From assembly GCA_944322815.1 (NCBI GenBank), contig CALUQB010000006.1, forward strand, positions 26,394 through 90,393: DNA of 64,000 nucleotides, written 5' to 3'. A program made the position numbers and the translations under genes. Shown piece by piece: positions 8,603-18,832 of this stretch. Numbering within the stretch: position 1 is the stretch's first letter; every line of letters starts with the position of its first letter. The DNA comes from an uncultured Bacteroidales bacterium. GTDB lineage: Bacteria > Bacteroidota > Bacteroidia > Bacteroidales > UBA932. The notes under the pieces are model-generated. The model was not told the DNA's origin and did not search any database. It saw only the letters and a program-made list of their open reading frames with translations.

Positions 8603-9842
8603 TCATTTTTGGTACAAGAACCGGATAAGTTTCGTGAAGTTCGCCGAAACGTGCCTCATAATCTCAGCCATTCCTTTTCTTCTGTCAGCCCTCTTCTTGC
8701 GCAGTCTTTTCCAGATGGAGAATATTGAGTGGACGATTCTGTGTGGATCGTGTCGAGATTTCGAGCTGCTCTGCCTGAGCGGCGCTTGATCCGGTCCTGC
8801 TGCAGATTGACGTCCAGCCCCCAGTGCATGCTTTCTATAGACCAGTGCGTGCGCACGACAGCACCCAGCATCGGCGTGTCCGCAGCCAGACTTGTCACAT
8901 ACAGCCGTTTCTCGGTGGAGCGCACCCCCGTAGACTTGAAGACCGTGTCGGATTCATATTCCACGACAGTCATGCCGCCACCCCATTTCTCCCTGTCCGC
9001 TATCATGCCCAGACCGTCATGGATGCGGTATGTGCGTGTCTCGATTCGTCCATGCCCTTGTTCCGCGCCTTCCGTGTATGAATGCAGCGGCTTGCGCGTC
9101 TTGATCCTGTCTTCTATCTCGTAGCGCAGCGAGCGCTGGTTTGCCTTGAGCTCTATAAGGAAATCCCCTCCGTTCTTTCTGATCTTGTCGATGATGTCCT
9201 TCTGCATGGACATGGCATCGGCTGTGATTACCTTTCCTGCCACGTCTATCCTGTCAATGAGCCTGGGCAGTGCCTTTATCTCGTTGCTCTTTTCATGACA
9301 AGCCTCGGTAGCCAGCGTGATGCCGATGGAAGGTGAATACGCCGAGACGATGTCCGGGTTGCTTCCGCTCGCCAGCACGGTGCCGCGCAGTGCCTTGCCG
9401 TCAACGCAGATTATCTCCATACCGGATTTGTCCTTGAGCAGTCTGGAATGGTATGTATGAGCAAACTCCCGCATCCTCTCGGCCATAGACAGTTCGTCTA
9501 TCCCCTGCTCGATACGGCACAGCGTCGCCTCCGACGGCACTCCGTTTCGGAGCATGCCCATTTTACGGAATTTGTTCAGGTTGTGCCTGCCGAATTCTAT
9601 TATTTCGGAACGCACGACATTTCCCGAAGCGCGCCGAGTATCATCAGCATTATGATATCCGCCAGACGGTGGCGGATGTTCCCTTTGTTCGACCTGCGGA
9701 AATCAGGAACGGAAGTGGCGAAGTTTATCAGTTCTTCCAGAATGCTGCCACGGAATTCAGATTTATTTTGTAATTTTGAAGTCCAGGTGGGCACATATGC
9801 ACCGGACGGACATACTTGGTCGAGTGACTCTGTTTTTCGCAT
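8603..9842 (-). pseudogene. ISAs1-family transposase, two frameshifts
   Basis: The protein is recognisable in three consecutive frames. The N-terminal 80 residues (from 9842) carry the DDE_Tnp_1-associated block SNKGNIRHRLADIIMLMILGAL. Near 9630 the frame changes into SGNVVRSEIIEFGRHNLNKF and continues through ICVDGKALRG, ITADAMSMQKDI and WSIESMHWGLDVNLQQD. Near 8740 it changes again into RIVHSIFSIWKRLRKK and ends at 8603. The DDE core is mostly present in the middle segment, but no single frame encodes a full protein. ISAs1 transposases are normally one uninterrupted frame, so I call this a pseudogene. A sequencing error at either site is possible. Confidence 0.88.
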
Positions 9843-10091
9843 AACTGTTTGATTATCTTTTTTATAAAGTTACGAAAAATCTGCCGCTTGACCAAATTTT
9901 TATCTGTCTTATTTTATTGAAAATCAGAAAATTACATAATCGCAAAAGATGTCTCGCAAACAATCTGTGCGGCATTGAAAAAGCGTAGGATGTGCTGAAA
10001 AATAGTCCGTGTCCCCGCTATAAAATAACATCATTCTTGAAAGGCAACACCTGTTTTAAATGAAAGAGCCGTGTGACTCTATAGGAATACT

Positions 10092-10124
10092 CTTGCGGAT
10101 AAAATTATTTTTTTGCTATTTTTG
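10092..10124 (+). promoter_or_regulatory. Bacteroidota-type promoter for the 10215 lipoprotein gene
   Basis: CTTG at 10092-10095 is followed after 21 bp by TATTTTTG (10117-10124), matching the -33/-7 pattern. It lies just outside the right end of the insertion sequence and about 90 nt before the start codon. The intervening leader (10125-10214) shows no other feature. Confidence 0.5.
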
Positions 10125-10214
10125 TGGGACTAAAGGATTTGATATATATAATACTAGGTACTAGGACTTGACGCGGACGCACTTTATTGGTTAAATCACA
10201 TAAAACACTTTACT

Positions 10215-10814
10215 ATGAAAGTAAGAAAATGTGCCGTACAGTTAGCGGCTGTCGTATTCGGTTTGCTTGTAGTTGCCTGCACTGAAAAAGCATCTGAAGA
10301 TCCGGTTGCTGAGCCGATCCCTGTTGATATCGATATATACACACAGAATTATCTTTCACAGTGTGATCGGTGGGAATATGTCGGCTCCGAGTCATTGATC
10401 AGAATCTTTATGGGGTATGATTATGATATGTGGGATTTCTGGAATGCCGGACACTATTTGACATTGGAAATGCTGGATGGTAAAGATTATTTGATCCTGA
10501 CAGATTATTTTGGAGAATCCCGCTATAATATTCTTTCCAATATCAAGGGAACGCGTTATTATGCTGAAACATATTATCCAACTAATTGGCCGCAAGATGC
10601 GTTTGAAGTCGACATTTCATATCTTGCTATAAAAGAATTTGGCATATTGATTCCAGAAGAGGGAGAGTATGAATTCGTTCTGAAAATCTATCAGCCGGAG
10701 AGCAAGCAGACGTATGTCTCATCCAAATATAAGTTGACGGCCAAATATTGTCGACAGTTTGATAACGAATATTGTCCATATTATTATATACCGACCCTCG
10801 AAAAAATTGAATAA
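10215..10814 (+). CDS. Lipoprotein of unknown function
   Basis: The 199-residue product begins with a clear lipoprotein signal (VVFGLLVVAC, Cys22) and should be attached to the outer membrane or periplasmic face. The mature part is acidic and very rich in Tyr and aromatic residues (GYDYDMWDFWNAGHYLTLEM, ending in DNEYCPYYYIPTLEKIE). I recognise no family. The gene is visibly more AT-rich than the pectin genes on either side. It lies between the insertion sequence and a decayed DUF4861 copy, which suggests acquisition by transfer. A role in pectin use is not supported by anything beyond position. Confidence 0.75.
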   Translation: MKVRKCAVQLAAVVFGLLVVACTEKASEDPVAEPIPVDIDIYTQNYLSQCDRWEYVGSESLIRIFMGYDYDMWDFWNAGHYLTLEMLDGKDYLILTDYFGESRYNILSNIKGTRYYAETYYPTNWPQDAFEVDISYLAIKEFGILIPEEGEYEFVLKIYQPESKQTYVSSKYKLTAKYCRQFDNEYCPYYYIPTLEKIE

Positions 10815-10835
10815 TCATAAAACAGACAATCGAAA

Positions 10836-10970
10836 ATGAAAAGACTTTTTATTTTCAGTCTATGATTTCCTTTTTATATGGTAGATTATCTTGACTAAAT
10901 CTGGAATATTGTATCAAGTCTGGGGCGCGAGGCGTATGACACGCTGGTGTTCAGTCGTCACGTGCCGGAA
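10836..10970 (+). pseudogene. Relic of a second DUF4861 gene
   Basis: ATG at 10836 opens MKRLFIFSL, resembling the start of the DUF4861 protein, then stops. At 10922-10970 a stretch reads GREAYDTLVFSRHVPERF, matching EREAYDTLVFSRYVPERL in the intact gene at 7082. Directly after it comes a copy of that gene's terminator. Everything in between is deleted, leaving two short pieces of a former paralogue. The rest of the gap up to 11189 holds nothing else recognisable except a promoter box. Confidence 0.65.
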
Positions 10971-10985
10971 AGATTCATATTTACG

Positions 10986-11020
10986 GAGGGACAGGCCGGG
11001 AGGTTTGGTCCCTCTTTTTT
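10986..11020 (+). terminator. Duplicate of the DUF4861 terminator
   Basis: GAGGGAC (10986-10992) pairs with GTCCCTC (11008-11014), followed by six T and then GCGGGCATGAT. The same tail follows the terminator at 8249-8284, so both hairpins derive from one duplication that included the DUF4861 gene. Confidence 0.75.
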
Positions 11021-11159
11021 GCGGGCATGATCTGCATTTGCGGCGGGAGTCCGCGATACAGCAGCCGCTGACGGACCATATAACGCCTGAGACGTCGGAT
11101 ACTGACGATTAATCATCCTTTTATGATAAAAAATCCACCGGCTATTGTCCCCCGATTCT

Positions 11160-11167
11160 TAATTTTG
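11160..11167 (+). promoter_or_regulatory. -7 box upstream of the GH28 gene
   Basis: TAATTTTG fits TAnnTTTG and sits 22 bp before the start codon at 11190. No convincing -33 element is seen at the expected distance, so regulation may depend on an activator such as the nearby HTCS. Confidence 0.35.
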
Positions 11168-11189
11168 CATAAACCAAAACCATGTAATT

Positions 11190-12818
11190 ATGATAGCCGG
11201 TATAGAAAGACTATGCACTAAGACTATATTGCCGCTCGCGGCGGCCATACTTCTGGCAGGATGTTCCCAGTCAGGGAGCGGCACGGCCGAATTCGACTAT
11301 CTGTATGAAGATCTCCCGTTCGAAATGGGAAAAGTGTCCCGGCCTGTCATACCGGAGAGAGAAGTGAATCTCACGGATTTCGGAGGCATCGGTGACGGAA
11401 TTGCCTTGAATACGGATGCTTTCAAGTCTGCCATCGATTATCTTTCGTCTCAGGGAGGAGGGCATCTCATAGTTCCGGAAGGCATCTGGCTCACAGGACC
11501 GATCACTCTCAGGGACAATATCGACCTTCACGTGACTTCCAATGCGGTGATTCTTTTTTCTCCTGACAGGGATCTGTATCCAATAGTCGAGACAGTGTTC
11601 GAAGGTCTCGACACGAAAAGGTGTCTGGCACCCGTGAATGCTGACGGAGCGAAAAACATATCCATTACCGGAGGCGGTACCATAGACGGTTCCGGGGACT
11701 CATGGCGACAGGTCAAGAGATCGAAGATGACCGATTCGCAGTGGAAGAACCTGCTGGCTTCCGGAGGTTTCACTGACCCGAAGGGCAGCGTATGGTATCC
11801 GGATTCGAGTTCATGGCGAGGATCGATAGTCAGCGATGCCTTCAACGTGCCGCAGGGGCTGGAGACCGATGAAGAATGGGAGTCGGTGAAGACCTATCTC
11901 AGACCTGTGCTTGTCGGTCTGAAAGAGTGTGAAAACGTCTTGCTCGAAGACGTCCTGTTCCAGAATTCCCCATGCTGGAACATCCATCCTCTGATGTGCC
12001 GGAACGTGATCATAAACAATATCACTGTCCGGAATCCGTGGTATTCCCAGAACGGTGACGGCATAGACATAGATTCATGCGAAGATGTCATCCTGGTGAA
12101 TTCGTCCTTCGATGTGGGAGACGATGCGATATGCATCAAATCCGGAAAGGACGAGGATGGACGCCGCCGTGCCAGGCCATGCCGGAATCTCATAGTGGAC
12201 AACTGCATAGTCTTCCACGGCCACGGCGGTTTCGTGGTGGGCAGCGAAATGTCGGGTGGAGTAGAGAATATTTCCGTGACGGACTGCAGCTTTCTCGGTA
12301 CGGATGTCGGGCTGAGATTCAAGAGCTGCCGTGGCCGCGGAGGTGTGGTCAGGAATATTCACATAGAAGACATCGTCATGACTGATATTCCTACGGAACC
12401 GCTTCTTTTCGACCTTCACTATGGCGGAAAGTCTGCAATCGAGGCAGCGGAAGAAGGACAGTCATCGGAGTTCGACATAGATTTCGTCCCGGCGGACGAG
12501 ACGACTCCGGAGTTCAGGGAAATTTTCATCCGCAACATCACCTGCAACGGAGCAGGGCGTGCCATGTATTTCAACGGCATACCGGAGAAGAATATCGCAG
12601 GGATTCGGGTAGAGAACTGCAATATCGTGGCTGAAAAAGGGGCTGATATCCGCTATTCCGACGGCGTGCAGCTTAAAAACGTGAACATTGTCCAGTCGGA
12701 AGGTGAGGGATACATCATTGCGAACAGCAGGAATGTAGTGATAGAGAACTGTTCGGACAAAGCGGGGGCAGTCAGTGGAATATTCCAGTACAGGAATGAA
12801 AATGTAGTAGTGAAATGA
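11190..12818 (+). CDS. GH28 polygalacturonase, lipoprotein
   Basis: The 542-residue protein has a lipoprotein signal (AAAILLAGC, Cys25) and a right-handed beta-helix typical of glycoside hydrolase family 28. The four diagnostic motifs are in order: NGDGIDID at about 288, [11 protein letters not shown] with Asp311 and Asp312, GHGGFVVGS at about 345, and the RxK motif as GLRFKS at about 374. GH28 enzymes hydrolyse alpha-1,4 bonds in homogalacturonan or trim rhamnogalacturonan. Endo- versus exo-action cannot be told from this. It overlaps the next gene by 4 nt (ATGA, 12815-12818), so it is translated with the esterase fusion. Confidence 0.93.
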   Translation: MIAGIERLCTKTILPLAAAILLAGCSQSGSGTAEFDYLYEDLPFEMGKVSRPVIPEREVNLTDFGGIGDGIALNTDAFKSAIDYLSSQGGGHLIVPEGIWLTGPITLRDNIDLHVTSNAVILFSPDRDLYPIVETVFEGLDTKRCLAPVNADGAKNISITGGGTIDGSGDSWRQVKRSKMTDSQWKNLLASGGFTDPKGSVWYPDSSSWRGSIVSDAFNVPQGLETDEEWESVKTYLRPVLVGLKECENVLLEDVLFQNSPCWNIHPLMCRNVIINNITVRNPWYSQNGDGIDIDSCEDVILVNSSFDVGDDAICIKSGKDEDGRRRARPCRNLIVDNCIVFHGHGGFVVGSEMSGGVENISVTDCSFLGTDVGLRFKSCRGRGGVVRNIHIEDIVMTDIPTEPLLFDLHYGGKSAIEAAEEGQSSEFDIDFVPADETTPEFREIFIRNITCNGAGRAMYFNGIPEKNIAGIRVENCNIVAEKGADIRYSDGVQLKNVNIVQSEGEGYIIANSRNVVIENCSDKAGAVSGIFQYRNENVVVK

Positions 12819-14488
12819 ACCGTTATATTGCGTTGATCATGTCCCTCTTCCTGACTCTTGGCCTTCAAGCGTGGGGTCAGGAGAGCGGACATAAAATCAC
12901 CCTCAGACTGATGGGTGACTCCACCATGGCCGACAAGGATCTTTCAAAAGGAAATCCCGAAAGGGGGTGGGGGCAGAGGCTTCCTTCTCATCTGGATACT
13001 ATGGTGACGGTGTGCAACTATGCACAGAACGGCCGCAGTACGAAAAGCTTCATTGACCGCGGTCTGTGGGACCAGGTGAAAAGGGACCTGAAACCTGGCG
13101 AATATCTTTTCATCCAGTTCGGACACAATGATTCCAAGGAAGATGACCCTGCAAGGTATGCTCCGGCTTTCGGCGCATATCAGGAGAATCTGAGGAAATT
13201 CATCGGCTATGCCCTGGAGACAGGCGCGAAACCGATACTTTTCACACCGGTGTCGCGCAGGTGGTTCGATGATGAGGGAAAGCTGAAGAAAGATTGTCAC
13301 GGAGACTATCCTGCCGCAGTATTCCAGGTGGCGGAGGAATATGGAGTACCGGTCATAGATGCGAATGCCATCACCCAGGAATGGCTTGAGTCTCTCGGTG
13401 ACGAAGCTTCCAGGAAATATTATATGTGGGTCGAGCCGGGAACCTGCCCGAGACATCCTGACGGTCTGACAGACAATACGCATACGAACGTGGCCGGAGC
13501 CAGAAAGCTCGTCGAACTTCTCCTCCCGGCCATAACAGAGGTCATCCCGGAACTGGCCGGCCATGTGACAGACTATGACTTCGTGGTGGCAAAGGACGGA
13601 AGCGGTGATTTCTTCACTGTCCAGGAAGCTGTCAACGCCGCACCTGACTACTGCAAGCAGGACGAAACGCGCATACGCATCCGGAAAGGTGTCTACGAAG
13701 AGAAAGTCACCATACCAGCCAACAAGGAAAAGCTTCACCTGATAGGGGAGGACGCCGTGAACACTGTCATCACATGGGCGGATTACGCTACCAAGACGGG
13801 GTCCACAGGCTATACCATGGGTACTTCCGCCACGTCTACAGTATTCCTCCATGCGAATGACTTCCTGGCCGAGAACCTGACTTTCGAGAATACCGCAGGA
13901 AGCTCCAGGGAAGTGGCACAGGCCTGCGCCATCACGGTGAACGGTGACCGTGTCGCGTTCATAAACTGCCGTTTCGTCGCTAACCAGGATACCATCTATA
14001 CATTCGGCGCCGGCCAGCGCCAATATTTCCGCGACTGCCATATCGAAGGAACGACTGACTTCATTTTCGGATTTTCCACGGCCTGGTTCGGGAACTGCGA
14101 TATACTGAGCAAGAAGAACAGTTATGTCACAGCCGCTTCCACCCCGGAGGGTCAGGAATATGGCTATGTGTTCAGAAACTGCCGCCTGTATCATGACGCT
14201 TCGGCCACGAAGGTCTATCTCGGACGGCCGTGGAGGCCGTTCGCCAAGACAGTCTTTATAGAGTGTGAGCTGGGTGACCACATCCTGAAGGCAGGGTGGC
14301 ACAACTGGAACAAGCCTCATGCTGAGAAGACTTCGTATTATGCAGAGTACGGGAACTACGGACCCGGGGCTGCTTCTTCCGAGGAACGGGTGTCATGGTC
14401 CCATCAGCTGAAACGGAAGGATCTGGAATCCTACACTCCTGAAAATGTCCTCGGCCCTGCGGAAGACTGGTATTTCAAGGTATTTTGA
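12815..14488 (+). CDS. CE12-CE8 fusion: pectin acetylesterase plus pectin methylesterase
   Basis: A signal peptide (about residues 1-21) is followed by two complete catalytic domains. Residues 27-245 form an SGNH esterase of family CE12, with GDST, the QFGHND block and the Asp-His block DNTHTN. Residues 253-540 form a CE8 pectin methylesterase, with NQDTIY, TTDFIFG and LGRPWR carrying the catalytic Asp and Arg residues. One exported protein would therefore remove both acetyl and methyl groups, preparing pectin for the GH28 and PL1 enzymes. It overlaps the GH28 gene by 4 nt. The next gene begins 36 nt later. Confidence 0.93.
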   Translation: MNRYIALIMSLFLTLGLQAWGQESGHKITLRLMGDSTMADKDLSKGNPERGWGQRLPSHLDTMVTVCNYAQNGRSTKSFIDRGLWDQVKRDLKPGEYLFIQFGHNDSKEDDPARYAPAFGAYQENLRKFIGYALETGAKPILFTPVSRRWFDDEGKLKKDCHGDYPAAVFQVAEEYGVPVIDANAITQEWLESLGDEASRKYYMWVEPGTCPRHPDGLTDNTHTNVAGARKLVELLLPAITEVIPELAGHVTDYDFVVAKDGSGDFFTVQEAVNAAPDYCKQDETRIRIRKGVYEEKVTIPANKEKLHLIGEDAVNTVITWADYATKTGSTGYTMGTSATSTVFLHANDFLAENLTFENTAGSSREVAQACAITVNGDRVAFINCRFVANQDTIYTFGAGQRQYFRDCHIEGTTDFIFGFSTAWFGNCDILSKKNSYVTAASTPEGQEYGYVFRNCRLYHDASATKVYLGRPWRPFAKTVFIECELGDHILKAGWHNWNKPHAEKTSYYAEYGNYGPGAASSEERVSWSHQLKRKDLESYTPENVLGPAEDWYFKVF

Positions 14489-14524
14489 CTATCTTGTCAT
14501 TCAGACCTGAAATGATAGGAAAAT

Positions 14525-17500
14525 ATGAAGCTACGGTGCATTGTTTCCATATTACTGCCGATGCTGGCGCTGCGGATGGCCGCGGCGCCATTGGACTGTA
14601 TTTTCGAGCATTATTCTTCTGAAGACGGCCTCTCACATAACTATATCAGCCAGATCCTCCAGGACCGCGAAGGGTATATCTGGATTTCCACATGGTACGG
14701 ACTGAACCGCTTTGACGGAAACCGTTTCGTGAACTATACCGTCCAGCCGGGAGACTACTCGAATCTTTCGCACAACCGCATCCTTTCCCTGAGCGAGGAC
14801 GCGAACGGCTACCTGTGGGTGACTACTTACGACAATTCCATCTACCGTTTCGACTCGCATCAGGAAAAATTCCTGGCTGTTCCCGGAGACATCACTCCGG
14901 AACTGGCCGGAGCCAGAGTCGACAAATATCATTGTGACCGTCAGGGAAACACCTGGATAGCCCTTTCCGGCATAGGCCTTTACAAGATAGGTCCGGATCT
15001 TCGTCCTCACGTGTTCATAGGTCTGGCAGACAATTGCATCGGAAAGGAAATCCGGCATATTTACGAAGATTCCGACGGTACTGTGTATGTAGTATCCGAA
15101 TACGGTCTGGCTTCTGTGAAAGACGATATTCCCGCGATCATCAGCAGGAATTCATCCGTTACCGGTTTCACAGAATACGGGAACAAGGTCATCTTCATCT
15201 CGGGAAACGAAATCCTGGCCATAGACAGAAATACAGGACTCCGAGAGCATGTTACGGCAGGCGATGACAGCACCGGGCCGGCAGTATCGGTCACGGCGAC
15301 AGGCTCTCACGGCAACAGCCGGCTTTATGTGGCTTTCCGGAACGGTGCGGTAGCGGCAGTGGATACCGTTGGTTTTTCTGCGGAAATCCACAGGGGGGGG
15401 CAGTCCGTCGGGCGGATAAGATATACTTTCCCCGATCCGGAAGGCCTGCTCTGGATAGTCACCGACAGGACGGGAATTTCATCCTGGAATGAGCAGACAG
15501 GGAAGTTCCGGCATTATGAGCACAGCAGGAATGTCATGTCCTATTATGCGGATACCCTTGCCCGCGTGGTGAACCGCGACGGCAGGCTCTGGATCAAGAT
15601 GAACCGTTACGGATTCGGATACTACGACAGGGAATCGGATGCCATCATCCCTCTGAACAATGTCAAGGAACAGCCCGACTGCCGTTTCATGAACGGAGTG
15701 GCATGCTATACCGTGGATGATTCGGGAGTCCTGTGGTTCTCGACGGTAGGGCGCGGTCTCGAGAGGGCTACGGTGATCACACCGCGTGTGGAAATAGTCG
15801 ATCCTCCATCCGAGTCCGATGAGGAAGTTTCTGCGGCAGAGGTCCGGGCCATACTTACGGACAGCCGCGGACAGGTGTGGGTCGCTACCAAGAGCAAGGA
15901 GCTTTTCGTCTATTCTCCGGACATGTCATCATGCCGCAAGATACCCGGTTCCGACAGTTTCGGAGTCATTTATTCCTTGTTCGAAGACAGTGACGGCAAT
16001 ATCTGGATAGGTACCAAAGGAGACGGTGTGGTGAAGCTGCAAAGTACGGGAAAAGGAAGCTATGGAGTCGCCGCCCGGTTCAGACATTGCTCGTCCGACC
16101 CTTTCTCTCTATCTTCAAATGATGTCTACTCCATCGCTCAGGATCATTCCGGCAGGATATGGGTGGGTACATACGGCGGAGGACTCTCCATGCTGCAGCA
16201 TCCGGACAGCACGGATTTCCTGAATGTCTACACGCATTTCCCTGACTATCCTCTGGAAACAGGCGAGAAAGTGCGTTATGTGCACTGCATGCCGGACGGG
16301 AGGATGCTCGTGGCCACAGTCAGCGGTCTGATCTGGTTCATGCCTGACGACAGTCCGGAACTCACGGTTTTCCATACGGTCAGGAAGATACCGGGAGACA
16401 TCCATTCTCTCGGCAACAACGACATCATCTATATCTTTACCGACAGGGGAGGGGATACCTGGCTCTGTACTTTTGGAGGCGGGCTGAACAGGATAAATTT
16501 CGAAGGCGATGAAGTCAGTTTCGAAATTGTCGGCAAGGCTGACGGCCTGAGCAGCAACATTGTCCTGTCGGCAGTCGATGACGACAGGGGGGATATCTGG
16601 CTCGCGACGGAAACAGGCATATCGAAAGTGTCGAAGGCCGACCGGTCTGTCGTGAATTATTCCAGATATTACGGAGTAGTGGCCACTACGTTCAGTGAAG
16701 CTGCTTGTTCCAGACTGGAAGACGGGACCATCACTTTCGGTACTCAGAACAATGTCTACCATATCGATCCGGACATGTTCACTTATGAGCCGCAGGACAA
16801 ACATCTGGTCATTTCGGGCTTTGCCGTGGACGGTCACAGGATACCTTTGGCGGACAGGATGGTCATTCCTCATGACTACTCCTTTTTCAACATCGATTTC
16901 GCTTCCCTGAATTTCAAGATTCAGGGCAATGTCCGCTATACTTATAGGCTGAAAGGCTACAACAAGAACTGGATCGCCGCTGACGGCAATACTTCCGTCT
17001 CTTATTCCAGAATCCCTGCCGGAAACTACACCTTCATGGTATCGGCCTCTACGGAAGACGGATATTCCGATCCGCAGACCATATCTGTCGATTTGAGGGT
17101 AAAGCCGCATCCGTGGGCCTCCTGGTGGGCCATAACCCTGTATGTTCTCGCGGCTCTGGCCGTCATCCTGGCTCTGGTCCGCATGTTCGTGACATCAGTG
17201 AAGCTGAAGAACGACGTGGCTCTGCAGGAGAGCCTGAATGATATAAAAGGACGTTTCTTCACGAATATTTCGCATGAGCTGAGGACACCTCTCACGCTGA
17301 TTCTGGGCGGTATCGAGGATATCAGAAGCAAGATGTCCCCGGACTCTCCGGACGAGTACAGCGTGAATCTCGTCTACAAGAACTCGAAACGGATGATGAC
17401 GCTGGTGAACCAGCTTCTGGATATCAGGCGCATAGTCAAGGGCAAGATGAAGCTTAACGTGAGCAGGATAGACATCGTGCAGCTCGTCAAGCAGGTCTAT

Positions 17501-18832
17501 GATGATTTCAAGGATATGTCCATAGAACGTCACATCGAGATGCGTCTCACGCACTCGGTAGACTCTCTGGTCATGTGGGGCGATTCCGTCAGGATAGAGG
17601 CGTTGATATACAATCTCATCTCGAATGCCTTCAAATATACGGCGGACGGAGGGCGCATAGAGGTGGCCGTCTACTGGAAAGACGGAGAGCAGAACTGCAC
17701 CGTCATGGTGAAGGATAACGGTATAGGCGTGCCGAAAGAACGGCAGACTGCCATCTTCGAGCCTTTCATCTCCACATCGGAGACTCCTTTCAACGGAATG
17801 GCCAGCAGCGGCATAGGACTTTCCTTCTGCAAGGAGATAGCGGATGTCCACGGTGGCAGGATCTGGGTGGAGAGCGAAAAGGGACATGGCTCCAGATTCT
17901 ATGTAAGCCTGCCGCTGGGAAAGGAACATTTCAGCCCGGAAAATTCCACGATATCGGACGGGCCTGCAGCGGAAGAGAAGGCCGAGTCCTATGGTCTCAG
18001 CAAATACAAGGTACGCCCTACGCATCCTGACGATGCTCTCAAGGTCATGATAGTCGAGGACAATGCCGAGTTGAAGATCTATATCTATAACTCCCTGATA
18101 AACAAATATGATGTCCGGGACGCTTCGAACGGAGTGGAAGCCCTCTCCATCATAGGCCAGGGCTGGATGCCTGATATCATAGTCACAGACCTGATGATGC
18201 CTCAGATGGACGGTATCGGTCTGGTTAACCATATCCGCAACGACTTCAATACCAGTCATATCCCTATCATCATGATCACGGCAAAGCACGAGGATGACAC
18301 CCACCTGAGGGCCATGAAATACGGGGTGGACGGGTATATTTCCAAACCTTTCACCATGGAACTCCTGGCTGCGAGGATAGAGAATCTCATGGAAAGGAGG
18401 CGCACGCTCCTGTCCAGATTCGCGGAGAGCGGGAATACAGGGAAGAAAGGGGCGAAAATAGAGATCCAGCCTGACGAAATAGTCATCACCGACAGGGACG
18501 AGACCCTGATCAAGAAAGTCATGGGCTGGCTCGAAGAGAATGTGTCGGATGCCGAGGTGACTGTAGACCAGCTTGCCGCCCATGTGGGAATGGGCAGGAC
18601 ATCCATGTACAACAAGATCAAGGGCCTTACCGGCAAGTCTCCTGTCGAGCTCATCCAGGATTACAGGCTGGAGAAGGCCACGTACTATCTGAAAAGCGGC
18701 CAGTATTCGGTATCTGAGACCTGCTACAAGGTAGGCTTCTCGGACCCGGGCTATTTCAGCCGGACCTTCAAGAAACATTTCGGCATCTCGCCGGTAGACT
18801 ACATAAAGGAACATAAAACTGACAAACAATGA
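14525..18832 (+). CDS. Hybrid two-component system sensor/regulator (HTCS)
   Basis: The 1435-residue protein carries a whole signalling pathway. A signal peptide precedes a periplasmic double beta-propeller of repeated blocks such as DREGYIWISTWYGLNRFDG (about 30-760), then a Y_Y_Y domain (about 770-835) and one membrane helix (about 863-890). The cytoplasmic part has a His-kinase domain (NISHELRTPL, His917), an ATPase domain (NLISNAFKYT, DNGIGVP, GIGLSF), a receiver with Asp1222 in IIVTDLMMPQMDG, and a C-terminal AraC-type DNA-binding domain (about 1330-1430). HTCS proteins bind oligosaccharides in the periplasm and activate their own polysaccharide locus. This one sits inside the pectin operon, overlapping the next gene by 4 nt (ATGA), and probably senses pectic oligosaccharides. 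Confidence 0.96.
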   Translation: MKLRCIVSILLPMLALRMAAAPLDCIFEHYSSEDGLSHNYISQILQDREGYIWISTWYGLNRFDGNRFVNYTVQPGDYSNLSHNRILSLSEDANGYLWVTTYDNSIYRFDSHQEKFLAVPGDITPELAGARVDKYHCDRQGNTWIALSGIGLYKIGPDLRPHVFIGLADNCIGKEIRHIYEDSDGTVYVVSEYGLASVKDDIPAIISRNSSVTGFTEYGNKVIFISGNEILAIDRNTGLREHVTAGDDSTGPAVSVTATGSHGNSRLYVAFRNGAVAAVDTVGFSAEIHRGGQSVGRIRYTFPDPEGLLWIVTDRTGISSWNEQTGKFRHYEHSRNVMSYYADTLARVVNRDGRLWIKMNRYGFGYYDRESDAIIPLNNVKEQPDCRFMNGVACYTVDDSGVLWFSTVGRGLERATVITPRVEIVDPPSESDEEVSAAEVRAILTDSRGQVWVATKSKELFVYSPDMSSCRKIPGSDSFGVIYSLFEDSDGNIWIGTKGDGVVKLQSTGKGSYGVAARFRHCSSDPFSLSSNDVYSIAQDHSGRIWVGTYGGGLSMLQHPDSTDFLNVYTHFPDYPLETGEKVRYVHCMPDGRMLVATVSGLIWFMPDDSPELTVFHTVRKIPGDIHSLGNNDIIYIFTDRGGDTWLCTFGGGLNRINFEGDEVSFEIVGKADGLSSNIVLSAVDDDRGDIWLATETGISKVSKADRSVVNYSRYYGVVATTFSEAACSRLEDGTITFGTQNNVYHIDPDMFTYEPQDKHLVISGFAVDGHRIPLADRMVIPHDYSFFNIDFASLNFKIQGNVRYTYRLKGYNKNWIAADGNTSVSYSRIPAGNYTFMVSASTEDGYSDPQTISVDLRVKPHPWASWWAITLYVLAALAVILALVRMFVTSVKLKNDVALQESLNDIKGRFFTNISHELRTPLTLILGGIEDIRSKMSPDSPDEYSVNLVYKNSKRMMTLVNQLLDIRRIVKGKMKLNVSRIDIVQLVKQVYDDFKDMSIERHIEMRLTHSVDSLVMWGDSVRIEALIYNLISNAFKYTADGGRIEVAVYWKDGEQNCTVMVKDNGIGVPKERQTAIFEPFISTSETPFNGMASSGIGLSFCKEIADVHGGRIWVESEKGHGSRFYVSLPLGKEHFSPENSTISDGPAAEEKAESYGLSKYKVRPTHPDDALKVMIVEDNAELKIYIYNSLINKYDVRDASNGVEALSIIGQGWMPDIIVTDLMMPQMDGIGLVNHIRNDFNTSHIPIIMITAKHEDDTHLRAMKYGVDGYISKPFTMELLAARIENLMERRRTLLSRFAESGNTGKKGAKIEIQPDEIVITDRDETLIKKVMGWLEENVSDAEVTVDQLAAHVGMGRTSMYNKIKGLTGKSPVELIQDYRLEKATYYLKSGQYSVSETCYKVGFSDPGYFSRTFKKHFGISPVDYIKEHKTDKQ

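Larger units (their letters stand above)
8479..10073 (-). mobile_element. ISAs1-type insertion sequence, 1595 bp, degenerate
   Basis: Both ends are defined. CACGGCTCTTTCATTTA at 8479-8495 is the exact reverse complement of 10057-10073, giving 17-bp perfect terminal inverted repeats. The flanks TGACTCTAT (8470-8478 and 10074-10082) are a perfect 9-bp target duplication, within the 8-10 bp usual for the ISAs1 family. The only gene is a frameshifted transposase on the minus strand. Perfect ends with a broken transposase suggest a fairly recent insertion that could still be mobilised in trans. The 214 bp between transposase start and right end hold nothing I recognise. Confidence 0.88.

Noticed and set aside
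8603-9842. Programmed frameshifting of the ISAs1 transposase
   Set aside because: ISAs1 transposases are normally one frame, two separate shifts would be needed, and I see no slippery heptamer at the junctions.
12944-14320. 458-residue open frame antisense to the CE12-CE8 gene
   Set aside because: A shadow of a GC-biased coding strand; it has no domain and the sense strand has two complete catalytic domains.
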